Source: Liopterus haemorrhoidalis
Taxonomy: Eukaryota > Arthropoda > Insecta > Coleoptera > Dytiscidae
Reading direction: 5' to 3'
NCBI GenBank assembly: GCA_963971575.1
Contig: OZ020625.1
Location: forward strand, 14,795,646 to 14,859,645
Length of the DNA stretch: 64,000 nt
Below are positions 10,219 to 22,300 of the stretch, piece by piece. The notes beneath the pieces are model-generated. The model made no database searches, was not told the DNA's origin, and saw only the letters and a program-made list of their open reading frames with translations. How positions within the stretch are numbered: position 1 is the first letter of the stretch; every line of letters starts with the position of its first letter. Made by a program: the position numbers and the translations under genes.

Positions 10219-13200
10219 CTAGCTGAGTACCCGTGCTTCGCTACGGTATACTGACGGACGCATTAGTGTAAAATCCTCAGTTTGTTTTTAAACATGTGTA
10301 TGGGTAAGCTTTGTAAGCAAAAACCTAGTCGATATCTCATCTGTCCTAAGAGATATTGAGGAAACCATGAAAAAACATTATACCCTTTTACACTATATAG
10401 GGCTCGAACTACTGAGTAAAAAAAAACTGTAAAACTTTTTAAACATTTTAGAAAGACATATATATGTTAAAAGGAATATTATAACTCAACAAACGAAGAA
10501 AATGCGAAGAGTTTTATAATTCTTCTCTAGGGGTTGATTAGGGTATAATTTTGACATAACTTTATATTTTTATGGGTAACCTTTGTAAGTAAAAACCAAG
10601 TCGATATCTCAATGGTCCTAAGAGATATTGAGGAATCCGTGAAATCACATTTCAGCCAATTTCACCCCCTTAGGGACCGAATTTTGAAAAATTCCATATT
10701 AGTGGGTGCTTACGTCATGAAGGGAATATATTTCCCGAATGTCTGTATGTCAAGGGACGTTCTATCGAATAAAAATACCAATTTACCCCGTTAGGAATGA
10801 AATTAAAAAAACTGTAAAAACGCTTTCTAAATATTTTGAATAGAAACCTATGCACCAGCAACTCAGGAAATACAAAGGTTTCTATAATTCAACCCGAATG
10901 TAGATTCACCCGTTTAGGGGTTGATTAGGGAAAAATCCTGAATAAAAAAAAAATGTATGGGTTAACCTTTTTAAGCAAAAATCAAGTCTATATCTCATTA
11001 GTCCTAACATATATTGAGGAAACCCTGAAATCAAATTGCATCCCTTTTCACCCCTTAGGGCTGGAATTTCATAAAACCCCTTCTTAGTGGGTGATTACAT
11101 CATGGACGGAATATAATTACCGAATTTCATGTCTCTATGTCCAAGAAATGTTCTATCAAAAATGAGTGTTATAACTCAACAAAGATTGGAACTAAGAAAC
11201 TGGAAATACGAAGGGTTCAATTTAGAGATTAATTAAGAAAAAATTCTGAATTCCTATGTTATTTAAACATTTGTTTAGACAACCATTGTAAGTAAAAACC
11301 AAGTCGATATCTGATTGGTCCTAAGAGATATTGAGGAATCCCTGAAATCACATATGACCTCCTTTTTAGACCCTTCGAGGTCAACTTCGAAAAATCTCTT
11401 ATTAGTAGGTGCTTACGTCATGGAAAGAATATACTTTGCGAATTTCATGTATCTATGTCCAAAAAACGTTCTATCGAATAAAAAAATACCCATTTACCCC
11501 TTTAAAGGTGAAATTTTAAAAAACTGTCAAAATTATTTCGAGGTATTTTAAAAAGACACCTATGTGCCAAAAAGAAACCTTATAACTCAACAAACACAGG
11601 AAATATGACGGGATGTAAAATTCACCCCGATTGTAGATTCACCCCTTTAGGAGTTGATTAGGACAAAATCCTGAAATAGGTTTTTCGGCATTTGTATGAG
11701 TAATCTTTGTAAGAAAAAACCAAGTCGATATTTTATTGGTCCGAAGAGATATTAAGAAATCCTTGAATTGACATTTCACTCCTTTTCACCCTTTGGGGCT
11801 GAAATTTTAAAATACTGTCAAAACCATTTCGAAATATTTTAAAAATACTAAATCTGAAATAAGTTTTACGGCATTTGTATGAGTAATCTTTGTAAGCAAA
11901 AATTGTACCTAAGAGATATTAAGGAATCCTTGAATTCACATTTCACCCCTTTTCACCCTTTAGAGACGTATTTTTAAAAAACTATCAATACTATTTCGAG
12001 ATATTTTAAAAAGACACTTTTGTGCAAAAAAGAAATTGTATAACACAACAAACACAGGAAATACGACGGGATGTATAATTCACCCCGTTTGTAGATTCAC
12101 ACCTTCAGGGGTTGATTAGGCAAAATCCTGAAATAATTTTTTCTGCATTTGTATGAGTAATCTTTGTAAGCAAAAACCAAGTCGGTATCTTATTGGTCCT
12201 AAGAGATATTAAGAAATCATTGAATTAACATTTCACCCCTTTTCGCCCTTTAGGGATGTAATTTTAAAAAACTGTTAATACTATTTCGAGATATTTTAAA
12301 AAGACACCTACGTGCAAAAAATAAATTTTATAGCTCAACAAACATATGAAATACGACGGGATGTATAATTCACCCCGTTTGTAGATTTACACCTTTAGGG
12401 GTTGATTAGGACAAAATCCTGAAATAAGTTTTTTGGCATTTGTATGAGTAATTATTGTAAGAAAAAACCAAGTCGATATCTTATTGGTCCTAAGAAATAT
12501 TAAGGAATCCTTGAAATCACATGTCACCCTTTTTCACCCTTTGGGGCTGAAATTTAAAAAAACTGTCAAAACCATTTCGAAATATTTTAAAAATACACCT
12601 ATGTGCCCAAAAGTAATGTTACATCTCAACAATCACAGGAAATACGACGGGATGTATAATTCACCCCAATTGTAGATTCACCCCTTTAGGGGTTGATAAG
12701 AACAAAATCCTGAAATTAGTTGTTCGGTATTTGTATGGGTAATTTTTGTAAGCAAAAAGCAAGTCGATATCTTATTGGCCCTAAGAGATATTAAAGAATC
12801 CTTGAAATCACATATCACCCCTTTTCAACCTTTAGGGGTGAAATTTTAAAAAACTGTCAAAACCATTTCAAAATATTATAAAAAGACACCTATGTGCCAA
12901 AAAGAAACCTTATAACCCAACAAACACAGGAAATACGACGGTATGTAAAATTCACCCCGATTGTAGATTCACCCTTTTAGGGGTTGATTAGGACAAAATC
13001 CTGAAATAAGTTTTTCGGCATTTGTATGGGTAATCTTTGTAAGCAAAAACTAAGTTGATATCTTATTGGTCCTAAGAAATATTAAGGAATCCTTGAAATC
13101 ACATGTCACCCCTTTTCACCCTTTGGGGCTGAAATTTAAAAAAACTGTCAAAACCATTTCGAAATATTTTAAAAATACACCTATGTGCCAAAAAGTAATG

Positions 13201-13853
13201 TCACATCTCAACAATCACAGGAAATACGGCGGGATGTATAATTCGCCCCAATTGTAGATTCACCCCTTTAGGGGTTGATAAGGACAAAATGCTGGAATTA
13301 GTTTTTCGGTTTTGTATGGGTATTTTTTGTAAGCAAAAAGCAAGTGGTTATCTTATTGGTCCTAAGAGATATTAAAGAATCCTTGAAATCACATATTACC
13401 CCTTTTCACCCTTTAGGGGTGAAATTTTAAAAAACTGTCAAAACTATTTCGAGATATTATAAAAAGACACCTATGTGCCAAAAAGAAACCTTATAACTCA
13501 ACAAACACAGGAAATACGACGGGATGTAAAATTCACCCCGATTGTAGATTCACCCCTTTAGGGGTTGATTAGGACAAAATCCTGAAATAAGTTTTTCGGC
13601 ATATGTATGTGTAATCTTTGTAAGAAAAAACTAAGTCGATATCCCATCGACCCGAAGAGATATTAAAGAATCCGTGAAATCACATTTCACCCCTTTTCGC
13701 CCCTTAGGGGTTGAATTTCGAAAAATCCCTTCTTAGTGGGTGCTTACGTCATGGGGGGAATATACTCTCCAAATTTCAAGTTTCTAGGCCCAAGGGTTCG
13801 GGCTGGGCGGTGATGAGTCAGTCAGTCAGGACACTTGCTTTTATATATATAGA
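10219..13853 (-). mobile_element. Helitron D, carries ~295 bp satellite array
   Basis: On the minus strand it starts TCTATATATATAAAAG after an A (13853) and ends in CCGTAGCGAAGCACGG, then CAGCTAG before a T (10219). These are Helitron ends with a short 3' hairpin. The head carries a CAGT/GACT microsatellite and a GC-rich block (13780-13830). The rest is tandem satellite. No Rep/helicase ORF. It is inserted in the piggyBac relic. Confidence 0.82.
10290..13790 (-). repeat. satellite array, ~295 bp monomer, about 12 units
   Basis: The monomer contains GTAAGCAAAAACCAAGTCGA, GGTCCTAAGAGATATT, CACCCCTTTTCACCCTTTAG, AACTGTCAAAACCATTTCGA, GACGGGATGTATAATTCACC and TTTAGGGGTTGATTAGGACA in order on the plus strand. 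Units near 11.6-13.6 kb are most alike. The short ORFs in it recur per monomer and are not genes. Confidence 0.9.
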
Positions 13854-14017
13854 TTGTTATTAGCCATGGGTGCGTATACGCATCCTTATATTCCTGTAGA
13901 GTTAAGTATATACATTTTTTCAAAAGCCAATAATTGTCTAAGTTGATGTATTTTAATTAATTTGCATTACAAGTTTTGTGAAAAATATTTTTTCTTAATA
14001 GCTTGGCCATTAATGGG

Positions 14018-15490
14018 TTAATGAGCATTGCATATTTTTAAGTCCAACTGATGAGACAGAGATAATTCAAATTGTAAAAACGATAAAAATGTCTATCGCT
14101 GTAGACGTATCGCACAAAGGGTACGATCAGCTAAATGATAATATTGTAAAAAAAAATATTGTAAACCTAGCAGAGGTTCTAATGCATCTCAATAATGAAT
14201 CACTGTCTCAAGGTATCTTTCCAGAAGCTCTTAAACTAGCAAAGGTTGTTCCGGTATTTAAAAAGGGAAATTATAGACCGATATCTCTGTTGCCAGTATT
14301 TTCAAAATATTTGAGAAAATAATAGCTAATAGAATAACGGACTTTACAAATCAATTCAATCCTTATACCAGAGCAACATGGTTTTCGAAAGGGGCGATCA
14401 ACAACAACTACGCTTTTACAAATGCTAGATTTCATTTATAAAAATTTGGATAGAAATCAGCATATCCTAGCATTGTTTCTCGACTTGTCTAAAGCTTTTG
14501 ATAGAGTCAATCATGAGATTCTTGTAAGTAAACTCGAAAATTTGGGACTGCGCGGCAAGGCTTATGATTGGCTCTCGTCATATTTAGATAATAGGATGCA
14601 ATATGTTCAGATAGCCAATACAAAATCAAGTTATTTAAGAGCAGATCAGGGTGGACCGCAAGGAAGTGTACTTGGCCCACATATATATATATTTTGTATG
14701 TAAATGACATTGCAGGGGATACTCTGAGATCAGAATATTAACGACACCACGATAATGGGCTCTGATTCTGATAGTCAAAATCTTGTTCAAAAGATTAACA
14801 ACGATCTTAAAATTCTGTACAATTGGCTTGTGTCAAATGATCTAATTATTAATGAAAGTAAATGTAACTTTATTACATTTACTAAACGTAAAAAAGAACG
14901 CGACTTTAGAAGAAGTCCATTTATTAAGATAAATAAATCGATTGAACAAGTCCAGTCTACCAGAATACTTGGAATTTATATGGACGAATGCTTAAACTGG
15001 GATGTGCATATAAATAGTCTTTGCAAGAGAATATCCCAGGAATGCTGGAAAGTAAAAAACCTTGCACAATGTTGCAGTAAAAATGTAGTCAGAGCGTATT
15101 ACTTTGGTCATATTTATTCCATTTTGTCATATGGTTTATTATGCTGCGGTAAAAGTTCAGAGTTCAACAGATTATTAAAAATGCGGAAAAAAATCATCAG
15201 AAATATGGTTGGGTACTGCCCTAGAACCACTTGTTTTCATCTACAACAAAACTTACCAGTTTTGGAAAAGCGGTCAGATATACATACATATAATACTAGA
15301 TACAACAGCAAATTAGTACAACAGTAAAATTTACAAAAACGGCACAAAATCCACACATACTGATGAAAAAAAATTGTAAAAAACTACCTGCTCACATAAA
15401 AGATAAGTACGAGCTTGCCGATCTTTAAGAAAAGGATAGTTAAATTTTTAATTAGTGAGTGTTTTTATAATCTAAATGAGTATCTTACGC
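14018..15490 (+). pseudogene. LINE F, RT domain onward (dead)
   Basis: Non-LTR RT in several frames: LSQGIFPEALKLAKVVPVF, YRPISLLPVFSK, ILALFLDLSKAFDRVNHEIL, DQGGPQGSVLGP, then a thumb region ending in HTYNTRYNSK and a C-terminus to about 15490. The catalytic xADD box is damaged: only NDTT remains after a deletion near 14735. Stops and frame changes occur at 14322, about 14700 and 15325. A further LINE insertion duplicates TTACGCAGCAAC at its end (15488-15499 and 18171-18182). Confidence 0.85.
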
Positions 15491-15497
15491 AGCAACA

Positions 15498-16370
15498 TTG
15501 TCTGTTTATTTAACTGGAAGAAAGTTTACGGTTAAGTTTAACAACACCTTCTCAGTAGAAAAAAAAGTATCATCAGGAGTCCCCCAGGGAAGCATACTAG
15601 GACCAACCTTATTCAATATTTACATTAATGACATACCCCAAACAACAGATATACCTGATACTCATCTTGCTCTCTTCGCAGATGACACTGCCATATTTTG
15701 TCAAAATGAATCCCCGTTCCTTATTACTGAAAGAATAAACAATTATCTGTCTAAACTAGAAAAATGGTATGAAAGGTGGCATGAAAAAGTCAACACAGAC
15801 AAAACATCCGCCATTTTATTCTCAAAAAGAAGACATCAACCCTACAAAAATTGCATGTGAAATAAGCAAGAAATACAGTGGAACAATAAGGTAAAATACC
15901 TTGGTATAACTCTGGATAAAAGTCTCACCTGGAAAACGCATATTAAGAACTTAAGCGACCAAGCAAATGCAAAATTAAATCAATTATATCCTCTCATAAA
16001 CAAAAAAAGTAAACTGAATCATAAAAATTCCATAATCCTTTTTAATGCTCTTATCCTTCCAATTCTTACATACGCATGTCCAGCCTGGGCATATGCAGCG
16101 AAGACGCACTTAAAAAAACTCATCAAGAGTCATCCAGAACAAATTTCTAAGAATCATTTCAAACTGTCCATATTATGTTAGAAATTCAGAACTAATTAAC
16201 GATTTCAAATTAACGAAAATAGAAGACACCTTATTAAACCTAACAGTAAGTTTTTATGGAAAAGCAAGCGAACACCCTAATCCAGAAATTAGCAGGTTAG
16301 GAGACTATGAAGAAAGAACGCACTGGAAGCATAAACGACCTAAGATGATATTAAACAACATTACTTAAGG
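15498..16370 (+). pseudogene. Jockey-like RT C-terminal half
   Basis: The catalytic FADD is intact (about residue 57 of the open segment 15498-15860). The frame is then broken by a TGA at 15858, and thumb motifs (VKYLGITLDKSLTWKTHI, ILTYACPAWAYAA) continue. It carries no endonuclease because the copy is 5'-truncated. Confidence 0.8.
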
Positions 16371-18170
16371 TAGCGATTCAATTGGGGACGCAAACCAGTT
16401 TTTCGCTAGATTTGCATGCATACAAACACATTCCTATTAATCTTAAAAACATTGTGGTTATGCTTTTAAAAAACATTGTCTATCAAGTATTTTCTAAATC
16501 GTGGTTTATTTAACAGTATTAATTCGTAGAAATCTGATTTGTACATGTTATTATTTGTTGGGATATTTCGTTCCCTCAACCATTCTATCATTACTTCTTT
16601 CGTCGAATTTGAATTAGGTGCCTTATCTTTTTGCACATTATAGTATGGAGCATTATCTATTACCACTACGCTTCTTGCCGGTTAGTTTGGTATTAATTTC
16701 TCTTGTAACCACTTTTGAAAATTCTCGAAATTCATTTCATCGTGGTAATCTCCAGTTTTTAAATTAGATTTAAATATTAAGCAGGAATTAGGAACAAATC
16801 CTTGCTCACCACCTGCATGTACAATAATTAGGCGCTGGCCTTTTGCAATGGGTTTCGTAAAACCTTCATTTGAGTTATTACTCCATCCTTGTTCCTTTGT
16901 ATGTGACGAATGCATATATGTTTCATCCACATATACTATTGGCCGACCCTCCTCCCGGTAAGATTTTATCGATCGTAAATAATTTACACGCAATCTTTGA
17001 ATATCATGACGTTCCATCAACAATTTCCTATTCGTTCTGATTTTTTTCCATCGAAATCCAATATTTCTTATAATTCTACGCAGACTTTCATTGCACCCAT
17101 CAAATCCTGTTGCTCCCTTAAATTTATTTTTAATTGTTGTTAATTTTGGAACGATCTTTTCTTCGCAAAACGTATTTAAAATAATACGTTTTAAAACCCC
17201 CTTATCGAAATTGTCTATACCGGTCACTCTTCTACTTCTTTCTTTCTTTTTTCTAGGTGACGAAAATGTGGAACATTCACCTGAATTTAGAAAATAATAA
17301 TGTATAAATAATATAACATTGAAATAAAAATGAAAAGCCTGTTGAGAACTGAACTAAATTTACCAAACAAAATAAATGTCTTTGTTGAACAGCTTTGTTG
17401 CGTCTTACAACAAAGATATTTATTATGATTGTTAATTTAGAACGTGAAATTTCGGATTCTTTTGTTCAAAATATTTGTTCCGGTCGTGTCTCATCTTTGC
17501 ATTAAAGTTATATTGTATTACAACTTTTAACTTGTCTAACCTGCAGACACGTTTTTTTTTCTTGTTAATTCTACTTAAACTCCTTGCAGAAACACCTGTG
17601 CACGCTGAAACTCGATCCAAAATATTCTTCAAAGGTATAATCACGTTCCCTGCTTCAGCTTCCTTAGTCATAAAGTCAATCACATTACTAATAATCTTCT
17701 ATGAATTACGCACCCTCATAATTTCGTCTTAAACTCCATTATACTTTTTCATCCGAATGTACTTTCACTGACGCTTGTAGCAAGACAGTCTGAAGACAAC
17801 TGACGTCCCCACTCCAATTTCTAGTGATTGCTACTGCGCACCCAAGGTCATCTGCCAGGCTTAAATAGATGGACTGTAGCGTATTTACTATACAAGTATT
17901 TTGTAAATGGCAAATATTCGAGATAACTATCTCTCTCCAAGTTTGTCTAGTGGCGCCTACGGACACCGGGCGGCGGATGTTATGACAAGATAGGCTTCGA
18001 CACGCTTAACTACATTCCCATACATTTTAACAGGTTATTTTTTATTTATTTTTTTTTCCTGTGATATAATTTAGATATAAGTTGTATGTATACAATAACA
18101 ATTGTAAATATTATGTATTTTAGTGGAAAAGAGCTCTTAGCTCGGGGCCACATGAATAAATATTATTATT
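15500..18170 (+). mobile_element. LINE Q, 5'-truncated Jockey-like copy with 12-bp target duplication
   Basis: It begins inside the RT (TGRKFTVKFNN), retains SSGVPQGSILGPTLFNIYIND and ALFADDTAIF, and continues through the thumb to ERTHWKHKRPKM at about 16370. An unrelated transposase relic follows, then the 3' UTR and tail AATAAATATTATTATTATT at ~18150-18170. TTACGCAGCAAC flanks both ends, typical of target-primed reverse transcription. Stops occur at 15860 and after. Confidence 0.8.
16440..17690 (-). pseudogene. IS630/Tc1-type DDE transposase relic
   Basis: Three minus-strand pieces line up. The N-terminal helix region at 17683-17540 starts MIDFMTKEAEAGNVIIPL. The middle at 17284-16682 has VTGIDNFDKG, FRWKKIRTNRKLLMERHDI, the first catalytic Asp in VYVDETYMHSS, and KGQRLIIVHAGGEQGF. 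The third piece at 16666-16466 has the second Asp in VIDNAPYYNVQ. The third acidic residue (PDLNPIE region) is missing. A stop separates EKLIPN from the second Asp block. The gap 17285-17540 may be an intron, but no consistent phase was found. It sits inside the 3' UTR of LINE Q. Confidence 0.7.
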
Positions 18171-18530
18171 ATTACGCAGCAACAATAATTAAATAGATTT
18201 AATATTTATACTGACTTATTTAATTAATCAATTATTTATTTACTTAATTTGCATATTTACGAACATACCATAAGTATTGTAATTTGTTACCTGTATATTA
18301 ATAATTTTATATTTATTATTTATTTATTTTTTAAATTTTGACTGTAAAAATGCTATGAATTATTGACAATTTATATGTTAATAATTTAATGTCAATGACT
18401 TACCCAATAGGGCACTCCAAAACAGCTGATCGCTAAAACAGCTGTTAGTCCGTGGAGGGTAAACACAGTTTGATTCGCCATAAGTTTAGTATGTGGAGTA
18501 GTACTTTTAAAACCTTATATATCATTTTTA
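18171..18530. other. LINE F 3' UTR remnant and AT-rich spacer
   Basis: After the duplicated TTACGCAGCAAC the sequence is very AT-rich without genes. It is probably the distal 3' UTR of LINE F up to about 18400, then unassigned DNA before Helitron B. Confidence 0.4.
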
Positions 18531-18636
18531 TCTTATAATATAATACGCCTGTTTGTATGTTCGTATGTTCGTCTATGGTATGTTCGACCGGTCGTTTCTT
18601 CATTCCCCAATAGAGGCGCGCATATGTTAATTATTT

Positions 18637-19980
18637 TACAGTGACTGTATAAAGACAGTGTGGCCATATGGACTGTAGCCGCCATGTTTATTCCAGATTT
18701 GTATTGGGTTATATGGAATAAATGTGAATATATCCTAATATATTATAATATTTCTTAATAGTTTTAATAGTTTTATGTATTTATGTTTATATATATGTGA
18801 ATATAAATTTATTGTTAAGAAAAAACATGTATATGATTCAACATTTATTAAGATAAATATTAAAATTGCCTACCGATGAAGGTATTTTTTTTTAAATGTT
18901 TGCAACATAAAAACGAAACAAATGAAAAAAATTCTTAAAAAAGGACATGAAAGGAAATAAAAGAGATATGTTTTTATTATTTTATAATTTTATTTGAGGA
19001 CCTATAAAAACTAAAACATTTTTTTTATAAAAACGGGAGTTACATTTTAATTTGAATATTTTAAATTTAAGAAAACAAGTTCAAACAGGACATTAGAATT
19101 AGAATAAAAAGATAGGGAAAAAATGATGATAAGGTTAGGTTAGTATAAAAATTAGAGAACCCAACATTTCTCTAATATTTGGGAAAACGCATGTTTATAT
19201 AAAAAAAAAAAAAATAGGATATTTTCATATGAAAAAAGAATAAGCAGAACATGTTATATACCCTGAGTTCAAAAAGAAATGACATAAGAGTTGGCTATGG
19301 AAAAATAAAATAATGTATACTACAACCTTTATGTAACAATTAATAACTTATGACAACAAGAGTGATTTAATTAATTAAGACAGTAAATTAATTCTAAAGC
19401 TTTCGGTTGACATTACTTTTATTTTTCATAGCCAACCCTTATGCAATTTCTTTTTGAACTCATGGTATAAATGATATATTAATAAAGAAAACTGATGTAT
19501 ATATTATCAATTATGCATTTATTCAACTAAAATTATGGTCAGGTGAAAAATAAAATGAAATCAGCATGGAATAACATTAAAATTAATGAAAGTAAATACT
19601 TCTTATAATTGTGAAGCCATCCATTGATTTACTGGCATAATGTTTTTTTATGTTCATTTAGCCTTTTTTTCCCAGCAATTTTAAACATAAACATAACAAA
19701 ACGTTTCATTATTTTAATTTGTGACAATTTAAAATATGTGCACAGTTTATATTATCTACATTACTCATTACTCATCACAAACACAACAATATTCACTATT
19801 AAACGTCTAAATATACGTATATTATTTGAAAATATCACTTAAATCTGTTGAAACACGAGCTAAACACATGTAAACCATATATAATCTGTAACAAAGTTGG
19901 AAGAAATATGGCGGACTTCAGCTCGACCAATAGAAAATGAGACCATCGTATGGCCACACTGTCTTTATACAGTCACTGTA
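18637..19980. mobile_element. non-autonomous TIR element with 8-bp TSD (hAT- or P-like)
   Basis: Perfect 32-bp TIRs (TACAGTGACTGTATAAAGAC...) at 18637-18668 and 19949-19980 are flanked by AATTATTT at 18629-18636 and 19981-19988. Helitron A shows the uninterrupted site. The interior is AT-rich with no transposase. It contains its own nested MITE. Confidence 0.85.
19261..19465. mobile_element. 205-bp TA-flanked MITE
   Basis: Imperfect ~42-bp TIRs (CC(C/A)TGAGTTCAAAAAGAAAT...GTTGGCTATG) are flanked by TA. A Tc1/mariner-type target is inferred. It is nested in 18637-19980. Confidence 0.7.
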
Positions 19981-20407
19981 AATTATTTATGTCAAAATTG
20001 TTTAAAATATATTGTTGATGCAATAATAGTGAATTTTCTACGAACACTTTTTATAATGATTATAAGATGCAATAATAGTGAATATTCTACGAACACTTTT
20101 TATAATAATTGATAGAATTGTAAGAAATTATTGTTTATGTATTGGACAGTAGTGTGCTGTGAATTGACAATTGTGTAAAAATGACCGTTGTGTTTTTCAT
20201 TAAAAAATCACTTCACAATTATTAATTTAGTTGTGAAATACACGGATCGGTTTTTTTACCAAACAAAACACAGAAAAACGTTATCCTTCCGTGATATTCG
20301 ACATTTTTGATTAAAATTATTATTAGCAGAAAAATAATTATTTTAAAAAATATTTGGTTTTGATGAAAGTAAGAAAAATGTGACTTTTTTTTCTTTATTA
20401 TTATTTT

Positions 20408-20779
20408 GGTATAACCCGGGAATAGATTTCTACACAACTGTGCATACGTCACACCGCCTTACATCGCACATGTTTTGTTTTACATACGATGGTTCTAAAC
20501 AGGCGGAATTATTATATTAGCGCGAGTTTCTTGAAACATATAGTGTTTTGTCATTAAACTAGAAGATGGGTAGCTCGCTTCGCTCGGCTTTTTCTAACCA
20601 AACCCTTACTAACCTAACCTAACCTAAGATAGTGTTTTGTCATTAAACTAGAAGATGGGTAGCTCGCACCATTGTTTTACAGCCACAGATAATCCTTGAA
20701 TTATTTAGTAAAATTGTTATGTGCTGCCATCTACAAAGAAATTTTGTAACGTTGTAGCAATCTAATCCCTGGTCTAGCC
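20408..20779. mobile_element. 372-bp insert with 8-bp TSD in Helitron B
   Basis: ATTATTTT is duplicated (20400-20407, 20780-20787). Ends are weakly inverted (ACC.GGGAT.AGATT). Inside, a 39-bp unit (start ATAGTGTTTTGTCATTAAAC) occurs twice at ~20540 and ~20629. A segment at 20680-20735 resembles a diverged reverse copy of the Helitron's own GTTATGTGCTGCCATCT region. Confidence 0.6.
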
Positions 20780-20978
20780 ATTATTTTTTCAATGCTTTAT
20801 TATTTTTTTATTTCTACGATTTATAGGACAAGATTTACAATATCCCACTGCAAACTCTATACAGATGGAAGCACATAACGACTACACTAAATAATTCAAG
20901 AATTATCAGTGGCTCTAAAACAATGGTTTCTGTTTATTTATCACATTAAAATATCATTTACCTTTTAGTTTAGGTTAG

Positions 20979-21760
20979 ATTCACCTTAAAAGAACTATCT
21001 TAGGTTATGGTTGATAACTGTGTATTTATTTATTTTTTATAAACCACCTAAAAATAAATTGTATGTTAACTGTTCTGTGCAGGGCTAGGGACAGTGATTC
21101 ACCTTAAAAGCACTATCTTAGGTTATGGTTGATAACTGTTTATTTTTTTTTATAAACCACCTAAAAATAAATTGTATTTTAACTGTTCTGTGCAGGGCTA
21201 GGGGCAGTGATTCACCTTAAAAGCACTATCTTAGGTTATGGTTGATAACTGTTTATTTTTTTTTATAAACCACCTAAAAATAAATTGTATTTTAACTGTT
21301 CTGTGCAGGGCTAGGGGCAGTGATTCACCTTAAAAGCACTATCTTAGGTTATGGTTGATAACTGTTTATTTTTTTTTATAAACCACCTAAAAATAAATTG
21401 TATTTTAACTGTTCTGTGCAGGGCTAGGGGCAGTGATTCACCTTAAAAGCACTATCTTAGGTTATGGTTGATAACTGTTTATTTTTTTTTATAAACCACC
21501 TAAAAATAAATTGTATGTTAACTGTTCTGTGCAGGGCTAGGGACAGTGATTCACCTTAAAAGCACTATCTTAGGTTATGGTTGATAACTGTTTATTTTTT
21601 TTTATAAACCACCTAAAAATAAATTGTATTTTAACTGTTCTGTGCAGGGCTAGGGGCAGTGATTCACCTTAAAAGCACTATCTTAGGTTATGGTTGATAA
21701 CTGTTTATTTATTTTTTTTATTTATAAACCACCTAAAAATAAATTGTGTTTTTTTAAAGT
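20979..21760 (+). repeat. ~115 bp tandem array inside Helitron B (about 7 units)
   Basis: Same unit as 7869-8530. Neighbouring units here are more alike to each other than to those in Helitron A, with several sharing GGGGCAGT, suggesting local expansion or homogenisation. Confidence 0.9.
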
Positions 21761-22300
21761 TCTGCACAGTCCCACCTGTTTAGAATCTCTGTATATTGAA
21801 CAAATGACGTGTGTGACGCATGCGCAGTGTTCAGTGGGATATTGTAAATCTACCCCCTGATTTGAGATATAGTGTAAGTACGCTTTTTTCCGTGTGGCCT
21901 TTTTTCTATTATATAAGAAAATGAAAAATTAATTTTAATAAATATATTTTAAATTTAACGTCTCAAATCATTTTTAGTTTTAACATTATAAATATAATGC
22001 ACTGAGTGAAAATCGTTTTCCCATCTTAAAAAGTTAATGAATTAATAATTCGGAATAATGCTCATTATTTGTCCAGTTTTTAATAATGGGCGAAGAGTTG
22101 ATTCAATTTGAATTGGATGAAGTTAGGCGTATGGCTAGAGAAAGAAGTCTGAGGTGTCGAGCAAGTTCCACATTAAGGTAATGATTTGTTTGCCAACACA
22201 GTTGGCAACAGGTGCACTAGTTGAAATATATTGCGATTTTCTTATAAAAGCGAGTTAATTTTAATAAAACACAAAAGTCTACTTTTAGTTTTATATTAAA

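Larger units (their letters stand above)
9327..14017 (+). mobile_element. piggyBac-type element, decayed, with nested Helitron D
   Basis: TTAA is duplicated at 9323-9326 and 14018-14021. The element starts CCCATTAATGGCCAA and ends with its exact inverse, the CCY-type terminus of piggyBac. The palindromic GCGTATACGC-type motif recurs at about 9347, 9691 and 13871 as subterminal repeats. Removing Helitron D (10219-13853) leaves about 1.06 kb, so most of the transposase has been lost. Confidence 0.85.
18531..22220 (+). mobile_element. Helitron B, sister of Helitron A
   Basis: It has the same TCTTATAATATAATACGCC start (after A) and the same hairpin-CTAG end (before T) as Helitron A. It carries three additions relative to A: a 1344-bp TIR element (18637-19980), a 372-bp insert (20408-20779) and about 7 copies of the ~115 bp repeat. 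It lacks the gypsy element and so preserves the empty site near 20172. Confidence 0.85.

Noticed and set aside
10612..13257. Series of similar 60-78-residue ORFs (MVLRDIEESLKSH-type) on the plus strand
   Set aside because: They recur once per satellite unit in 10.3-13.8 kb and again at 23.5-25.2 kb, with shifting ends and stops. They are by-products of the tandem repeat, not genes.
19624..20112. Small ORFs across the right end of the 1344-bp TIR element
   Set aside because: Low-complexity AT-rich translations that cross an element boundary; no family resemblance.
20605..20630. CCTAACCTAACCTAA, resembling the insect TTAGG telomere repeat
   Set aside because: Only about three units inside a 372-bp transposon insert; too short for an interstitial telomere.
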